In this document: positions 14,137 to 21,111 of the stretch, in pieces | Numbering within the stretch: position 1 is the stretch's first letter | Layout: each line of letters opens with the position of its first letter | IMG/VR virus record: IMGVR_UViG_3300035703_000208 | Span: 1 to 38,188 of that record | DNA: 38,188 bases | Direction: 5' to 3' (one strand) | From: a virus | Position numbers and translations under genes: made by a program | Notes under the pieces: generated by a model | Told to the model about the DNA's origin: nothing | Database searches by the model: none | What the model saw: the letters and a program-made list of their open reading frames with translations, nothing else

Positions 14137-14221
14137 AAATGCACACCTCCGTGCGGCTCCGCATTTGCGGCCCCGCACTCCGTTGCATCACGCTCGACGA
14201 TGTCGAGTTGTCGCCTGAAGC

Positions 14222-14329
14222 TCAGGCTGCGTGACAAGTCTCAAAACAAAACCAACTAATTGAGTTATCAGGCTCAATCAACTGATCGGCATATTCTTCC
14301 GCGTGCGGTAGTTTGTCAATGTCAGGCAG
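14222..14329 (-). other. Possible 35-codon frame lacking an ATG start
   Basis: The frame reads LPDIDKLPHAEEYADQLIEP and continues to a TGA. It begins at a CTG overlapping the excisionase-like stop; no ATG, GTG or TTG suits it. The composition looks protein-like, so it may be a non-AUG gene or a remnant separated from its start by the homing endonuclease. The remaining 14137-14221 holds a GTGCGG/CCGCAC hairpin. Confidence 0.25.
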
Positions 14330-14510
14330 ACTCTTTTTTTCTGCGATCGGGAAGATTTTCGATTCGTCGAATATCGTCTGTCGTCAAAACGCGATCTCTC
14401 CCAAGTAAAACGCCGATTTCGTGCTCTCGGCAAATTTGACGGATGCGACTGTCAGTCACGCCGATTTTCGTCGCGGCCTGCTGAACTGAGAATAGTTGTT
14501 GAGTTGCCAT
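14322..14510 (-). CDS. Small helix-turn-helix protein, excisionase-like
   Basis: A 62-residue protein with SVQQAATKIGVTDSRIRQIC, a textbook helix-turn-helix of the MerR/excisionase type, and a basic wing (LGRDRVLTTDDIRRIEN). Size and position beside attP and the integrase suggest an excisionase or a direction factor. The start was chosen because GGAG lies seven bases upstream. A transcriptional regulator is the alternative. Confidence 0.65.
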   Translation of the reverse strand: MATQQLFSVQQAATKIGVTDSRIRQICREHEIGVLLGRDRVLTTDDIRRIENLPDRRKKESA

Positions 14511-14551
14511 GATCATGCTCCGTAAAGTACCTCATGCGGAAGTGAGTGTCT

Positions 14552-14650
14552 ATGAAAAAAGAGTCCGAAGATTCTGATAACTGCCGAGACTTGTGATTCA
14601 GGCAGCGACATCGCCTCACGGCAAAGTCAATCTTCAAACTCTTTTTTCAT
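14552..14650. repeat. 22-bp inverted repeat beside attP
   Basis: ATGAAAAAAGAGT-CC-GAAGATT (14552-14573) faces its reverse complement with TT in place of CC (14629-14650), leaving a 55-bp spacer that also has CTGCC/GGCAG. Only the two central bases differ. It directly adjoins the tRNA-Leu fragment, so it may hold integrase or excisionase arm sites, or be a terminator in either direction. Confidence 0.6.
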
Positions 14651-14702
14651 TGCACAAGCCCGGGGTCGAACCGGGATGGGTGTTACCCCACTAGCTCCTG
14701 AA
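14651..14702 (-). other. attP: attP core: 3' half of a tRNA-Leu(CAG) gene
   Basis: On the minus strand the anticodon loop TTCAGGA begins a run that follows tRNA order: stem GCTAG, a long variable arm (TGGGGTAACACCCAT), T-arm CCCGG-TTCGACC-CCGGG, acceptor CTTGTGC and A73. The CAG anticodon, long variable arm and A73 indicate tRNA-Leu. The 5' half is absent. No CCA is encoded. This is the usual form of a phage attachment site that restores the host tRNA on integration, and the integrase lies 165 bp away. Confidence 0.8.
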
Positions 14703-14866
14703 TGGACCGCGACGCTACCCCATGGGTAGTGTCACGCTAGCTCATGTTTACGCGGGAAGCCCCGCATTCCTACTTGACCGAAACAGTCATCCCGACACAC
14801 AAATTTACCCGAAGTTATTTGGCCTACGTTTCCCAGTGAAAGGAGTCACTCACTGGAGTCCACACC
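14703..14866. other. Integrase upstream region with attachment arms
   Basis: The gap has no gene. It holds a 15-bp inverted repeat CTACCC-CAT-GGGTAG (14716-14730) and a CTAGCTC direct repeat of the tRNA-derived copy, at 14737-14743 versus 14691-14697, 46 bp apart. These are candidate arm or core sites. The integrase start has a GGAG eight bases upstream. Confidence 0.45.
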
Positions 14867-15736
14867 ATGTCTCTCATTCAAGCCGCTCGCGATTATTGCA
14901 CCCGTCGCAGAATCAAACCGGTCCCCGTTTATTCCGCTCAGCGATTTGCTGCGGTGGTCGGTGATCTGGAGCCGTCGCAGATCACTCAGGAAACGCTGGA
15001 GCGATACGCCGCAAAGGCCACCGATTCCGTTTCGACGATCCGCGGCACAATCAAGGATGTGCTGACACTCTGCAAAGCTGCCGGGGTGACCGGCCTGCAT
15101 CAGTTTGTGCGGAAACCACAACCGACCCCAAAGCCAACGCCGATCGACTCCATTGAAAAGGCTTGGCCGTTCCTTGCCCCGTGGTCGTGCCAGTTGGTCG
15201 TGCTGATGTACTGGACAGGCCTTCGGCTGGATGATGCGATCGAATTGCAGATCAGGGGCATCGACCTTGAAGGGGACGCAATCCGCTGGCAAGCCAGCAA
15301 AACCGGGAAAAACCATTGCTGGCCGCTGGCTCGCTGGATGCGACCATTTTTAAATCCGGTGGTAAAACTGCCGTTTATTGCGTCCAACGATCACGCTCAG
15401 GTAATCGTGCGCGGCGAACTCCAGCGAGTTTCTGAACTGGGAGGCGTCTCGCGAATCATGCCGCAACAGATGCGGCAACGCTCAGTGCAGGAATGGACGC
15501 GAGCCAACGCCACGGCCGGAGCGATTGTGCATGGAATGGGGCTCGGTGTCATGAGCCATTATTTGGACCCGCTCATGGTCCTCGAATCAGCAGCTCCCAG
15601 AGTCCGCCTGCCAGCCTGCTTTGGCGGAACGCAATCCCAGAGCACAGAAGAGGCTCTCATCAGCTCGTTTCGACGGCTGGATCTATCCGCCCAGGGGCTC
15701 GTGAGCATGACGGCAGATCGGCTTGCGGCTGGGTGA
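14867..15736 (+). CDS. int: Tyrosine-type site-specific integrase
   Basis: A 289-residue tyrosine recombinase. Catalytic features: Arg120 in TGLRLDDAIEL, Lys145 in SKTGK, an Arg in QMRQRSVQEW (203 or 205), His222 in HGMGLG and the nucleophile Tyr232 in SHYLDP. The N-terminal 90 residues are the SAM-like core-binding domain; there is little room for an arm-binding domain. It is one of two plus-strand genes. With the tRNA-Leu attP beside it, it inserts the phage into a leucine tRNA gene. Confidence 0.87.
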   Translation: MSLIQAARDYCTRRRIKPVPVYSAQRFAAVVGDLEPSQITQETLERYAAKATDSVSTIRGTIKDVLTLCKAAGVTGLHQFVRKPQPTPKPTPIDSIEKAWPFLAPWSCQLVVLMYWTGLRLDDAIELQIRGIDLEGDAIRWQASKTGKNHCWPLARWMRPFLNPVVKLPFIASNDHAQVIVRGELQRVSELGGVSRIMPQQMRQRSVQEWTRANATAGAIVHGMGLGVMSHYLDPLMVLESAAPRVRLPACFGGTQSQSTEEALISSFRRLDLSAQGLVSMTADRLAAG

Positions 15737-15740
15737 AAAC

Positions 15741-15768
15741 GCAAAAAGCCAACCCTCGTGGATTGGCA
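15741..15768 (-). terminator. Intrinsic terminator between convergent genes
   Basis: Minus-strand GCCAATCC-ACGA-GGGTTGGC, an eight-base stem with one G-T pair, followed by TTTTTGCGTTTT. It ends the minus-strand transcript of the genes at 15.8-16.3 kb and lies just past the integrase stop, so it may also block transcription into the integrase. Confidence 0.8.
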
Positions 15769-15818
15769 TCATAAAATATCACAAACCTAGTGGGAGATAG
15801 TGTCTGTACGGCCCCCGT

Positions 15819-16076
15819 CTACTCATGCCGCTTGAAAAGCCTATTGCCAGTCAGCTTGACGCGCACCGCCTCTTGAGTTCCCCGCTCAAAGTTGTCCGGG
15901 ATCACGCAGCCCAGATCCCGGAGCATGGCGACGATTCTTCGGGCCTGCTTGTCGCTGACGCCTAAAGCCGCTGCCAAGTCCTTAAACGTCGTGCCTTTGC
16001 AGAGCAGGGCTTCCGCCTGCATCGTCTGCCGGATGTCGGCTAGACGCTTGCCTAGCGTGTTGTGTGAGTCGCTCAT
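15819..16076 (-). CDS. Winged-helix regulator candidate, 85 aa
   Basis: The ATG overlaps the upstream stop (ATGA). Residues 20-55 read TFKDLAAALGVSDKQARRIV followed by MLRDLGCVIPD, the order of a helix-turn-helix with wing. The C-terminus is basic (VRVKLTGNRLFKRHE). It is the best candidate for a small phage repressor or activator in the lysogeny area, although no CI or Cro family can be named. Confidence 0.6.
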   Translation of the reverse strand: MSDSHNTLGKRLADIRQTMQAEALLCKGTTFKDLAAALGVSDKQARRIVAMLRDLGCVIPDNFERGTQEAVRVKLTGNRLFKRHE

Positions 16077-16264
16077 CGCATTGGCCCTCCGCGGCTTGCC
16101 CAGCGATCCGCACGGGCCTTTGCCTGCTCCAGTCGCAGCCCGCCGAGATGATACGGCAGGACGTTGCCAGCAGCGTGGCACATGCTGACAGTGTAGCTGT
16201 CTGGACCGTCTTCAGTGACGACGGCGGACACGCCCAGCTTTTCGTTCTTTGCTTCGTAAACCAT
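16073..16264 (-). CDS. Hypothetical protein, 63 aa
   Basis: A ribosome-binding site AGGA precedes the ATG. The N-terminal 30 residues look beta-rich (LGVSAVVTEDGPDSYTVSMC) and are followed by a basic helix (LEQAKARADRWASR). No family is recognised. It is coupled to the winged-helix gene downstream, which suggests a partner function. Confidence 0.55.
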   Translation of the reverse strand: MVYEAKNEKLGVSAVVTEDGPDSYTVSMCHAAGNVLPYHLGGLRLEQAKARADRWASRGGPMR

Positions 16265-16316
16265 GGCTTGTTTCCTAAAGTGGATATGTTTATCTGTTTG
16301 TCTGGTCTGGCGGAAA

Positions 16317-16339
16317 GCCCGACCCCGAAGGGCCGGGCT
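16317..16339 (-). terminator. UUCG-capped terminator hairpin
   Basis: GCCCGGCCC-TTCG-GGGTCGGGC on the minus strand, a nine-base stem flanked by AAA and TTT. In this orientation the central pair is G-T; in the other it is an A-C mismatch, which supports minus-strand use. It separates two tiny gene units. Confidence 0.7.
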
Positions 16340-16351
16340 TTGGTGTAATGA

Positions 16352-16495
16352 TTAAGACTGTTTTGACCATGTCTCATAATCAGACATTGACTCAAAGGCC
16401 ATCCACCCGCCTTCGACCTTTACAACAATCGCGGCCCACGGTGCCAATTCGTAAGCCTGTTCTTGTGTTTCGCAGTTTAATGCTTTGCGTCGCAT
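16352..16495 (-). CDS. Small hypothetical protein, 47 aa
   Basis: It starts MRRKALNCETQEQAYELAPW after GGAG at seven bases, with a strong terminator right after the stop. The content is mixed with four tryptophans, including GGWMAFESM. No family is recognised. It is the second of a run of very small genes each closed by its own hairpin. Confidence 0.6.
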   Translation of the reverse strand: MRRKALNCETQEQAYELAPWAAIVVKVEGGWMAFESMSDYETWSKQS

Positions 16496-16521
16496 TGCAT
16501 CTCTCCAAAATCGTGTTGATG

Positions 16522-16547
16522 TAAAAACAGCCCCTCCGAAGAGGGGC
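16522..16547 (-). terminator. UUCG-capped terminator hairpin with T-run
   Basis: Minus-strand GCCCCTC-TTCG-GAGGGGC then TGTTTTTAC: a seven-base GC-rich stem, tetraloop and T-run. It closes the 48-residue gene. Confidence 0.8.
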
Positions 16548-16564
16548 CTCCTTGCCCGGTCGTC

Positions 16565-16711
16565 TCAGTTGTGTCCGACACTCTGCAGGTGTCGTGTGCT
16601 GCCTACGATCACTGCGGTGTAGCGTCCGTTTCCGATGTGGATGACCTTGCATGCCTTGCCAGTTTCGCGGCTCATCTTGTCGGCCATCTTGGTTGCTTTT
16701 GCTTCTGACAT
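16565..16711 (-). CDS. Small basic hypothetical protein, 48 aa
   Basis: The start MSEAKATKMADKMSRETGKA follows AAGGAA. A lysine-rich helix leads into a beta-type half (ACKVIHIGNGRYTAVIVG). The fold cannot be named. Its promoter carries a TATAAT box about 50 bases upstream and overlapping operator repeats, so it is probably the first product of a regulated transcript. Confidence 0.6.
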   Translation of the reverse strand: MSEAKATKMADKMSRETGKACKVIHIGNGRYTAVIVGSTRHLQSVGHN

Positions 16712-16760
16712 TGTTCTGTTCCTTGGTTTGTTGTTTGGTTTTGTCCTCGTCACGTGGGTA

Positions 16761-16788
16761 ATTATACACACCGGACGGAGTCCGTCTA
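16761..16788 (-). promoter_or_regulatory. Promoter with TATAAT box
   Basis: TATAAT (16761-16766) lies 16 bases from TAGACG (16783-16788), a weak -35. The spacer and -35 overlap an inverted repeat, as expected of a repressible promoter feeding the small genes at 16.7-15.8 kb. Confidence 0.6.
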
Positions 16789-16791
16789 GAC
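16774..16791. promoter_or_regulatory. Operator candidate O1
   Basis: GACGG-AGT-CCGTC followed by TAGAC. It is repeated 58 bp away with only its three central bases changed, and covers the spacer and -35 box of the promoter. Confidence 0.6.
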
Positions 16792-16831
16792 GTAGTCAAA
16801 CAAAATCAGAAAGTTTTTCTAAAATAGTTTC

Positions 16832-16849
16832 GACGGCGACCGTCTAGAC
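16832..16849. promoter_or_regulatory. Operator candidate O2
   Basis: GACGG-CGA-CCGTC followed by TAGAC, same orientation as O1. The 58-bp spacing and identical flanks point to cooperative binding of one regulator to both sites. Confidence 0.6.
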
Positions 16850-16890
16850 ATATCTCCGACTGAGTGTGTGATATTTTATAGGTCCGGAAA

Positions 16891-16973
16891 CGAAGCCAGA
16901 CCGTGAGGTAGCCCCACGGTCTGTCCCACAGCTTCGCTGATCGGCCTCGCTTTTTATCCGCTGCCGCCGATCA
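16891..16973. other. Structured intergenic region before the plus-strand gene
   Basis: A nine-base perfect stem CAGACCGTG/CACGGTCTG with outer CGAAGC/GCTTCG is followed by an eight-base stem TGATCGGC/GCCGATCA around a loop containing TTTTT. It may be a plus-strand leader, a small RNA or a terminator. The rest of the 16712-17040 gap holds the operators and no gene. Confidence 0.5.
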
Positions 16974-17040
16974 TAAATGATTTTCGCTTGACTTACTGCG
17001 ATGATTATGAAACCCTGGGTCTCTGGAGGGCCTACACACT

Positions 17041-17316
17041 ATGAAGCTTCAAGACGTGTTTTTGTTCGTGTTCGTCATGGTTGGCACTGCCGTTATCACG
17101 TTTTCCGCTTGCCAGATCGAGCGGAAAAAGGACATGCTGAAGTGTACTGTCATTCGCATTGTCGAGTCCAAAGAAGACGAACCCACCGCTAAAGGCTCGC
17201 CGAAAGTGCCGTACACAATTGTGCAATACTCGCCGCAGTGGGAAGTGTTTGTGATGCCCGGCAAACTCGGTGAAGAGGGACAGATTGTGCATTTGGATCC
17301 TGTGATGGTGCGTTAG
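17041..17316 (+). CDS. Small membrane-anchored protein, possible moron
   Basis: A 91-residue protein. After MKLQD there is a hydrophobic helix (VFLFVFVMVGTAVITFSAC) ending in a cysteine in a loose lipobox (F-S-A-C), so it may be a lipoprotein or a simple anchored protein. The rest is a soluble beta-rich region. GGAGGG precedes the start. It is plus-strand within a minus-strand genome near the lysogeny control region, so it may be expressed from the prophage, for example in superinfection exclusion. Its stop overlaps the stop of the converging tail gene. Confidence 0.6.
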   Translation: MKLQDVFLFVFVMVGTAVITFSACQIERKKDMLKCTVIRIVESKEDEPTAKGSPKVPYTIVQYSPQWEVFVMPGKLGEEGQIVHLDPVMVR

Positions 17317-19490
17317 AGATCATTCTCGACTTGCTGGCCGTAGGCGTAGACAAAATCGCCGCGGCTCCATGCGTATTGTGGGTACTGCAATTCCGTTCCA
17401 CCGCCAAGAGGAACGCCCCATGTGCGACTCCACGCAACAGAACCGCCTGATCGGCTCCACGCCACAATTCCGGCTGGGTTGTATGCAACGGCGTTTCGCG
17501 TCTCGATGGTGATTCGGCCGCCGGTCAAATGACTTGGAGTGATATACCCTGCGGCAGCTCCGGCAGGATTTGCAAAGCCTCTGAACTCAATTTCAAGCCC
17601 GCGTTCGAGATGCGAAACATAATCATTGTCCAGCGGCAAAATTGCTGCTGTTGAGGCCCATGGAAGAGTAGCATTTGACACGACGCCTTCAGTGTTTTCT
17701 GGGTAAACACCCAAAATGGCCGTTTTTATTTCTGCAAGAGTCGCTGTCCATGCAAGCCACGCAGTAACGCCGCCTGTAAACCGCAAACGGAACTCTGTGG
17801 CGTTCGTGAACCGACTGCCTGGGACCGTGCGAAACCTCCAAAAATACGGTCGGCTGTTTGTGGTTGTTGTCGTTGTTCCATAATACTCGTAGCGGAATTG
17901 CGGAGTGTTGTTGTGCACAATCGCAGTGCCATAAATGTTGGTTGCGTCTGTGCCAATATGAAAATTTCGTCCAAGAAAAAACTCGTCGCCATCCACGTTT
18001 GTATCTACGCCAAACAGATAGACTCGCTGGTTGAACTGATTGCGAAATCCTTGAGGGTACTCGATTTTTTTTGATGAGTCATTTTCGAGCAAATATGTTT
18101 CGCCTGTATTGTTTAGGTTCACCGTGCTGATGCTGTATGAAGCATTGGCAAGCTCAGTAACCGTGCCGCTGGTCATGTCGATGTGTGCGGCAGCTTTGTA
18201 GGTTCCAGCGTAAAGCCTGTTTTGAAAGTTGACAAGCAGTTTGCCCTGCTCCACTGAATAGCTGCCGAGCAGGTTGAGTCGGGGGCTGCTAAATGCCGCA
18301 CCTCCAATAGCGTTGGCGAACTTTTGCCAGTTGTTCGACCATGTCGTCCCCGGCGTCCACGCTTCGATGTATCTGAATCCAGTTCCAATAATGCCGAGCG
18401 TGTCACTTGGTCCGGACACCATGTGAAAAATGTTTTCATTGGCATTTACTGTTACTGTCGGCACTGAAGCTCCGGCAGCAATCAGTTTCTGTGCGGTGAT
18501 GCTGGTTGATGCTCCAAAGATTCTGCCAACCGTGTTAAGAATCTCCCCTGTGCTGGTGCTGTAGGTCGTTGCTGCGCCTTCTGTTGGTACAGTTCCAGTG
18601 CCTGTGATTTGACACGTTCCTGGTGCTTCTTCGTCTAGGACCGTGCCGGGAAACGATGGCGGCTGAGGCGATCCAGTCGTGCATGAATCATTGAGTAGAT
18701 TCCAGACCGATCCGTCCCATTTGTAGAAACTGGTGCCAGTGCCAGGCGTTGTCGCCGTTGCTGTGCTGTCAATGCGAATTGCTGAGATGTCGCCACCAGC
18801 AACGCTCCACGTGCATGACAGGTTGATCTTTGCTAGTGGCCATGGCCCGCCTGTTGCGGTGGCAGATGTGCAATCAGCCGTTGCGGCAAACGCAGCCGCT
18901 ACGGCACTTGCTGATGCGTTGTAAGGCAGAGTGACGATTTCGGATGATGTGCGCGTGCGAAAGTAGACGTTGCCAGTTCTCTGGTTGTGGCCGTAAAGAA
19001 CGTAATCTTTGTTTGCCGTGTTGCTCGTAAAGTCTTCAAATTCCACCACAGGAACACGTCGGCCTGCGATTACATAATCGCCACCGCTCAACGCGGCTGT
19101 TTCGTTAATGTCTAGGCCGTTAAACATGGCAAACGAGCCATTAGCTGAAATTGACGCAACGAACATTCCTTCCAATGCGGCAGACTCAATTGTTGTGCCG
19201 TCAAGGCTGTCAAGTTTGTGCAGTGTCAAACATTCCGCTGCGTTTGCGCTCAATCCGGCGGCTCTATCGCCGGCCGATTGCCATGTTGAGCCAGTGTTTG
19301 CGGCAAGCACGTATCGATTGAGCGTTGCGGAAAGATCTGGGACGATGCCGCTGATTGCGTCAGATCCGTAGTGATGTCGCCAGAACGAGCCAGGGCCGAA
19401 TTCCCAAATTGTTGCGCCGTCAGCTTTGTCCATGCCTTTGATTGTCACGGCTGACAGTTCACAACATCCGCAAGACAATTGCATCAGCAT
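17313..19490 (-). CDS. Large distal tail protein
   Basis: A 725-residue protein, low in charge and rich in Thr, Ser, Gly and Asn, typical of phage fibre or tail-tip beta structure. Two regions share a beta-sandwich-like pattern: about 195-245 (NVYFRTRTSSEIVTLPYN) and about 590-640 (EFRLRFTGGVTAWLAW). I do not recognise a family. It ends the tail gene series, after the tape measure and several small tail genes, so a receptor-binding or tail-tip role is likely. The start follows AAGGT by six bases; longer frames read back into the preceding gene. Confidence 0.6.
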   Translation of the reverse strand: MLMQLSCGCCELSAVTIKGMDKADGATIWEFGPGSFWRHHYGSDAISGIVPDLSATLNRYVLAANTGSTWQSAGDRAAGLSANAAECLTLHKLDSLDGTTIESAALEGMFVASISANGSFAMFNGLDINETAALSGGDYVIAGRRVPVVEFEDFTSNTANKDYVLYGHNQRTGNVYFRTRTSSEIVTLPYNASASAVAAAFAATADCTSATATGGPWPLAKINLSCTWSVAGGDISAIRIDSTATATTPGTGTSFYKWDGSVWNLLNDSCTTGSPQPPSFPGTVLDEEAPGTCQITGTGTVPTEGAATTYSTSTGEILNTVGRIFGASTSITAQKLIAAGASVPTVTVNANENIFHMVSGPSDTLGIIGTGFRYIEAWTPGTTWSNNWQKFANAIGGAAFSSPRLNLLGSYSVEQGKLLVNFQNRLYAGTYKAAAHIDMTSGTVTELANASYSISTVNLNNTGETYLLENDSSKKIEYPQGFRNQFNQRVYLFGVDTNVDGDEFFLGRNFHIGTDATNIYGTAIVHNNTPQFRYEYYGTTTTTTNSRPYFWRFRTVPGSRFTNATEFRLRFTGGVTAWLAWTATLAEIKTAILGVYPENTEGVVSNATLPWASTAAILPLDNDYVSHLERGLEIEFRGFANPAGAAAGYITPSHLTGGRITIETRNAVAYNPAGIVAWSRSGGSVAWSRTWGVPLGGGTELQYPQYAWSRGDFVYAYGQQVENDL

Positions 19491-19494
19491 TGTA

Positions 19495-19857
19495 TTACCT
19501 TGCCGCCATAGGATCGCAGTCGCCAAAGAAATGCCAGTGAGCGTCAATCCATCGAGCATAGCCAAACGTGTTGGCAACATGGCTTACGGCTTCGGCATGA
19601 TTCCAAACGGTGATCTGCTGAGCGGTTTCTGTGTATTCTTCTTCGGTCGTGTCCCACTCGCAAACCGTCGCGAGACAACTCGATGCTCCGGTGAGTGCAT
19701 GCGAGGCCGCAGGCAGAACGGCGTCCAGAATGACAACGAATTGCCGCGACTCTGGACGTTTGGCAATCTCTGTGAACGCCTGCTGACGGGTGTCAATGGC
19801 TTGCAGCAACGCCTCGGCGTCATCTTCTCGAAAACCGTAAGTGCGTTCGTTTGCCAT
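19495..19857 (-). CDS. Hypothetical tail-region protein, 120 aa
   Basis: A 120-residue protein with a helical N-terminal half (DDAEALLQAIDTRQQAF) and aromatic C-terminal half (WIDAHWHFFGDCD). No family is recognised. It starts two bases after the preceding stop and lies four bases before the large distal tail gene. A structural or assembly role is inferred from position only. Confidence 0.55.
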   Translation of the reverse strand: MANERTYGFREDDAEALLQAIDTRQQAFTEIAKRPESRQFVVILDAVLPAASHALTGASSCLATVCEWDTTEEEYTETAQQITVWNHAEAVSHVANTFGYARWIDAHWHFFGDCDPMAAR

Positions 19858-19858
19858 T

Positions 19859-20707
19859 TCAAACTCTCAGGAAGTCAGCAAATGCAACCTGTGGGTATTG
19901 GTCGAACTCTAAAATAGCTGGCTTGTCTCCGACTGGCACCTTGCCACCTGCTCCATTGAGCCCGCCAAGAATCACGTTTCCATTGTCGTCAAGATATGGC
20001 TTGTGTTTGTTGTCAGACAGATACGCTGTCCCGACATCCAGCCGCTTGTGTTTCCACGTTTTTGAATTGTACCGAATTGCGTAACGAGTAAGCCGCCGTC
20101 GTGCGCCGTAGTAAAAGCCAACCACTGAGGACATCACTGTGCAAAGCAGAGTATTGACGGCCTTGCCTTTAAAGATTTCAAGATTGACGATTTCGTTGCG
20201 GTCTAGCACTTGTTCGTCAGTAATCGTCGCAGCCTCAAATTGATAAAATTCCCAAATCAAAATAAACCTTGACCGTAGAATTCCCGTTTCAAATGGCTGG
20301 CCGGCACTGTTAGCAATAGCATCGCCGTCAACGTCTTCCGTCAAGATTTCCTGAAAGCGCTCAAACTTGGTTTCGTAAATTGGCACCCACAACGTCGGAT
20401 CACCACTCACCGCTTGCGTGGTTTGTCGCTCGTCTACTTCGCTGGAAAATGTCGCTGTCACGTCCCACAGTGTGCGCTGCTCTGGTCGCCTTACGGCGTC
20501 TACGCTTCTGCAAATTGCCGCGCCGTTAGAAGAGACTGTTGCTCCAACCTGCGGGAGCCCTGGTGCTGACAATACAGTCAAGCGATCCTCAGCGACATTC
20601 GTCGTGCGCACGAGGTAGTGATACGCCTCATCCAGCACGGGAATTCCGCCGGATGATCGCACTGAGGATCGTGCTTCACTGCGTTCACCGAGGATTGTTG
20701 CTGGCAT
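19859..20707 (-). CDS. Tail-region protein, 282 aa
   Basis: The start MPATILGERSEA shares bases with the preceding stop (TAATG), so coupling is probable. The content is mixed beta with several aromatic strands (RSRFILIWEFYQFE, VGFYYGARRRLTRYAIRYNS). It lies between the tape-measure module and the distal tail protein, in the position of tail tip or baseplate genes. No motif names it. Confidence 0.55.
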   Translation of the reverse strand: MPATILGERSEARSSVRSSGGIPVLDEAYHYLVRTTNVAEDRLTVLSAPGLPQVGATVSSNGAAICRSVDAVRRPEQRTLWDVTATFSSEVDERQTTQAVSGDPTLWVPIYETKFERFQEILTEDVDGDAIANSAGQPFETGILRSRFILIWEFYQFEAATITDEQVLDRNEIVNLEIFKGKAVNTLLCTVMSSVVGFYYGARRRLTRYAIRYNSKTWKHKRLDVGTAYLSDNKHKPYLDDNGNVILGGLNGAGGKVPVGDKPAILEFDQYPQVAFADFLRV

Positions 20708-21111
20708 TATGGCACCTGCACCCCGGTCGCCTGCACAGATAAATTCAACTGAGTCGTCGTCGCTGCTGTTCCAAGCCGCGTCACCCAATCGCCGGTCGAC
20801 CGATCGGCATTCGGCATAATGCCGCCAGCAGTATCAGAAACCAAATACGTTTCTCCGACCGTCATTGTCGTGCCGACAAGAATGATTGCACCAGAAAACG
20901 CAACCACTCCATAACCGTCAGCGACGCCAGGTGTCATCGCGATACCTTCAGCCGCGGCAAGTTCTGACGATGCGTTAGCATCCGCAGCGACGTACTTGCT
21001 GGAGCTTTGCGCGACTGGCTGGCCGACTGACACTGTTCCGCCATATTGCACAACTCGCAACTGTGTTGATGCTGTTGGCCTTACTGCTGTAATTCCACTC
21101 AAATCAGCCAT
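20707..21111 (-). CDS. DUF2190-like small structural protein
   Basis: A 134-residue, Ala/Thr/Gly/Val-rich beta protein with the layout of DUF2190-type capsid cement proteins: RVVQYGGTVSVGQPV, then AEGIAMTPGVADGYGVVAFSG, then MTVGETYLVSDTAGGI. The resemblance is by pattern only. Cement proteins usually lie near the capsid gene; here it follows the tape measure, so a tail-surface role is possible. The ATG overlaps the tape-measure stop. Confidence 0.5.
   Translation of the reverse strand: MADLSGITAVRPTASTQLRVVQYGGTVSVGQPVAQSSSKYVAADANASSELAAAEGIAMTPGVADGYGVVAFSGAIILVGTTMTVGETYLVSDTAGGIMPNADRSTGDWVTRLGTAATTTQLNLSVQATGVQVP

Noticed and set aside
14322-14340. Programmed -1 frameshift at A-AAA-AAA in the helix-turn-helix gene
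   Set aside because: The slip heptamer is perfect, but the -1 frame ends after about 19 codons with no recognisable product, and the better-looking adjacent frame would need +1.
16851-16890. Plus-strand promoter for the membrane gene
   Set aside because: TAGACA and TATTTT are present but 21 bp apart, too far for sigma-70.
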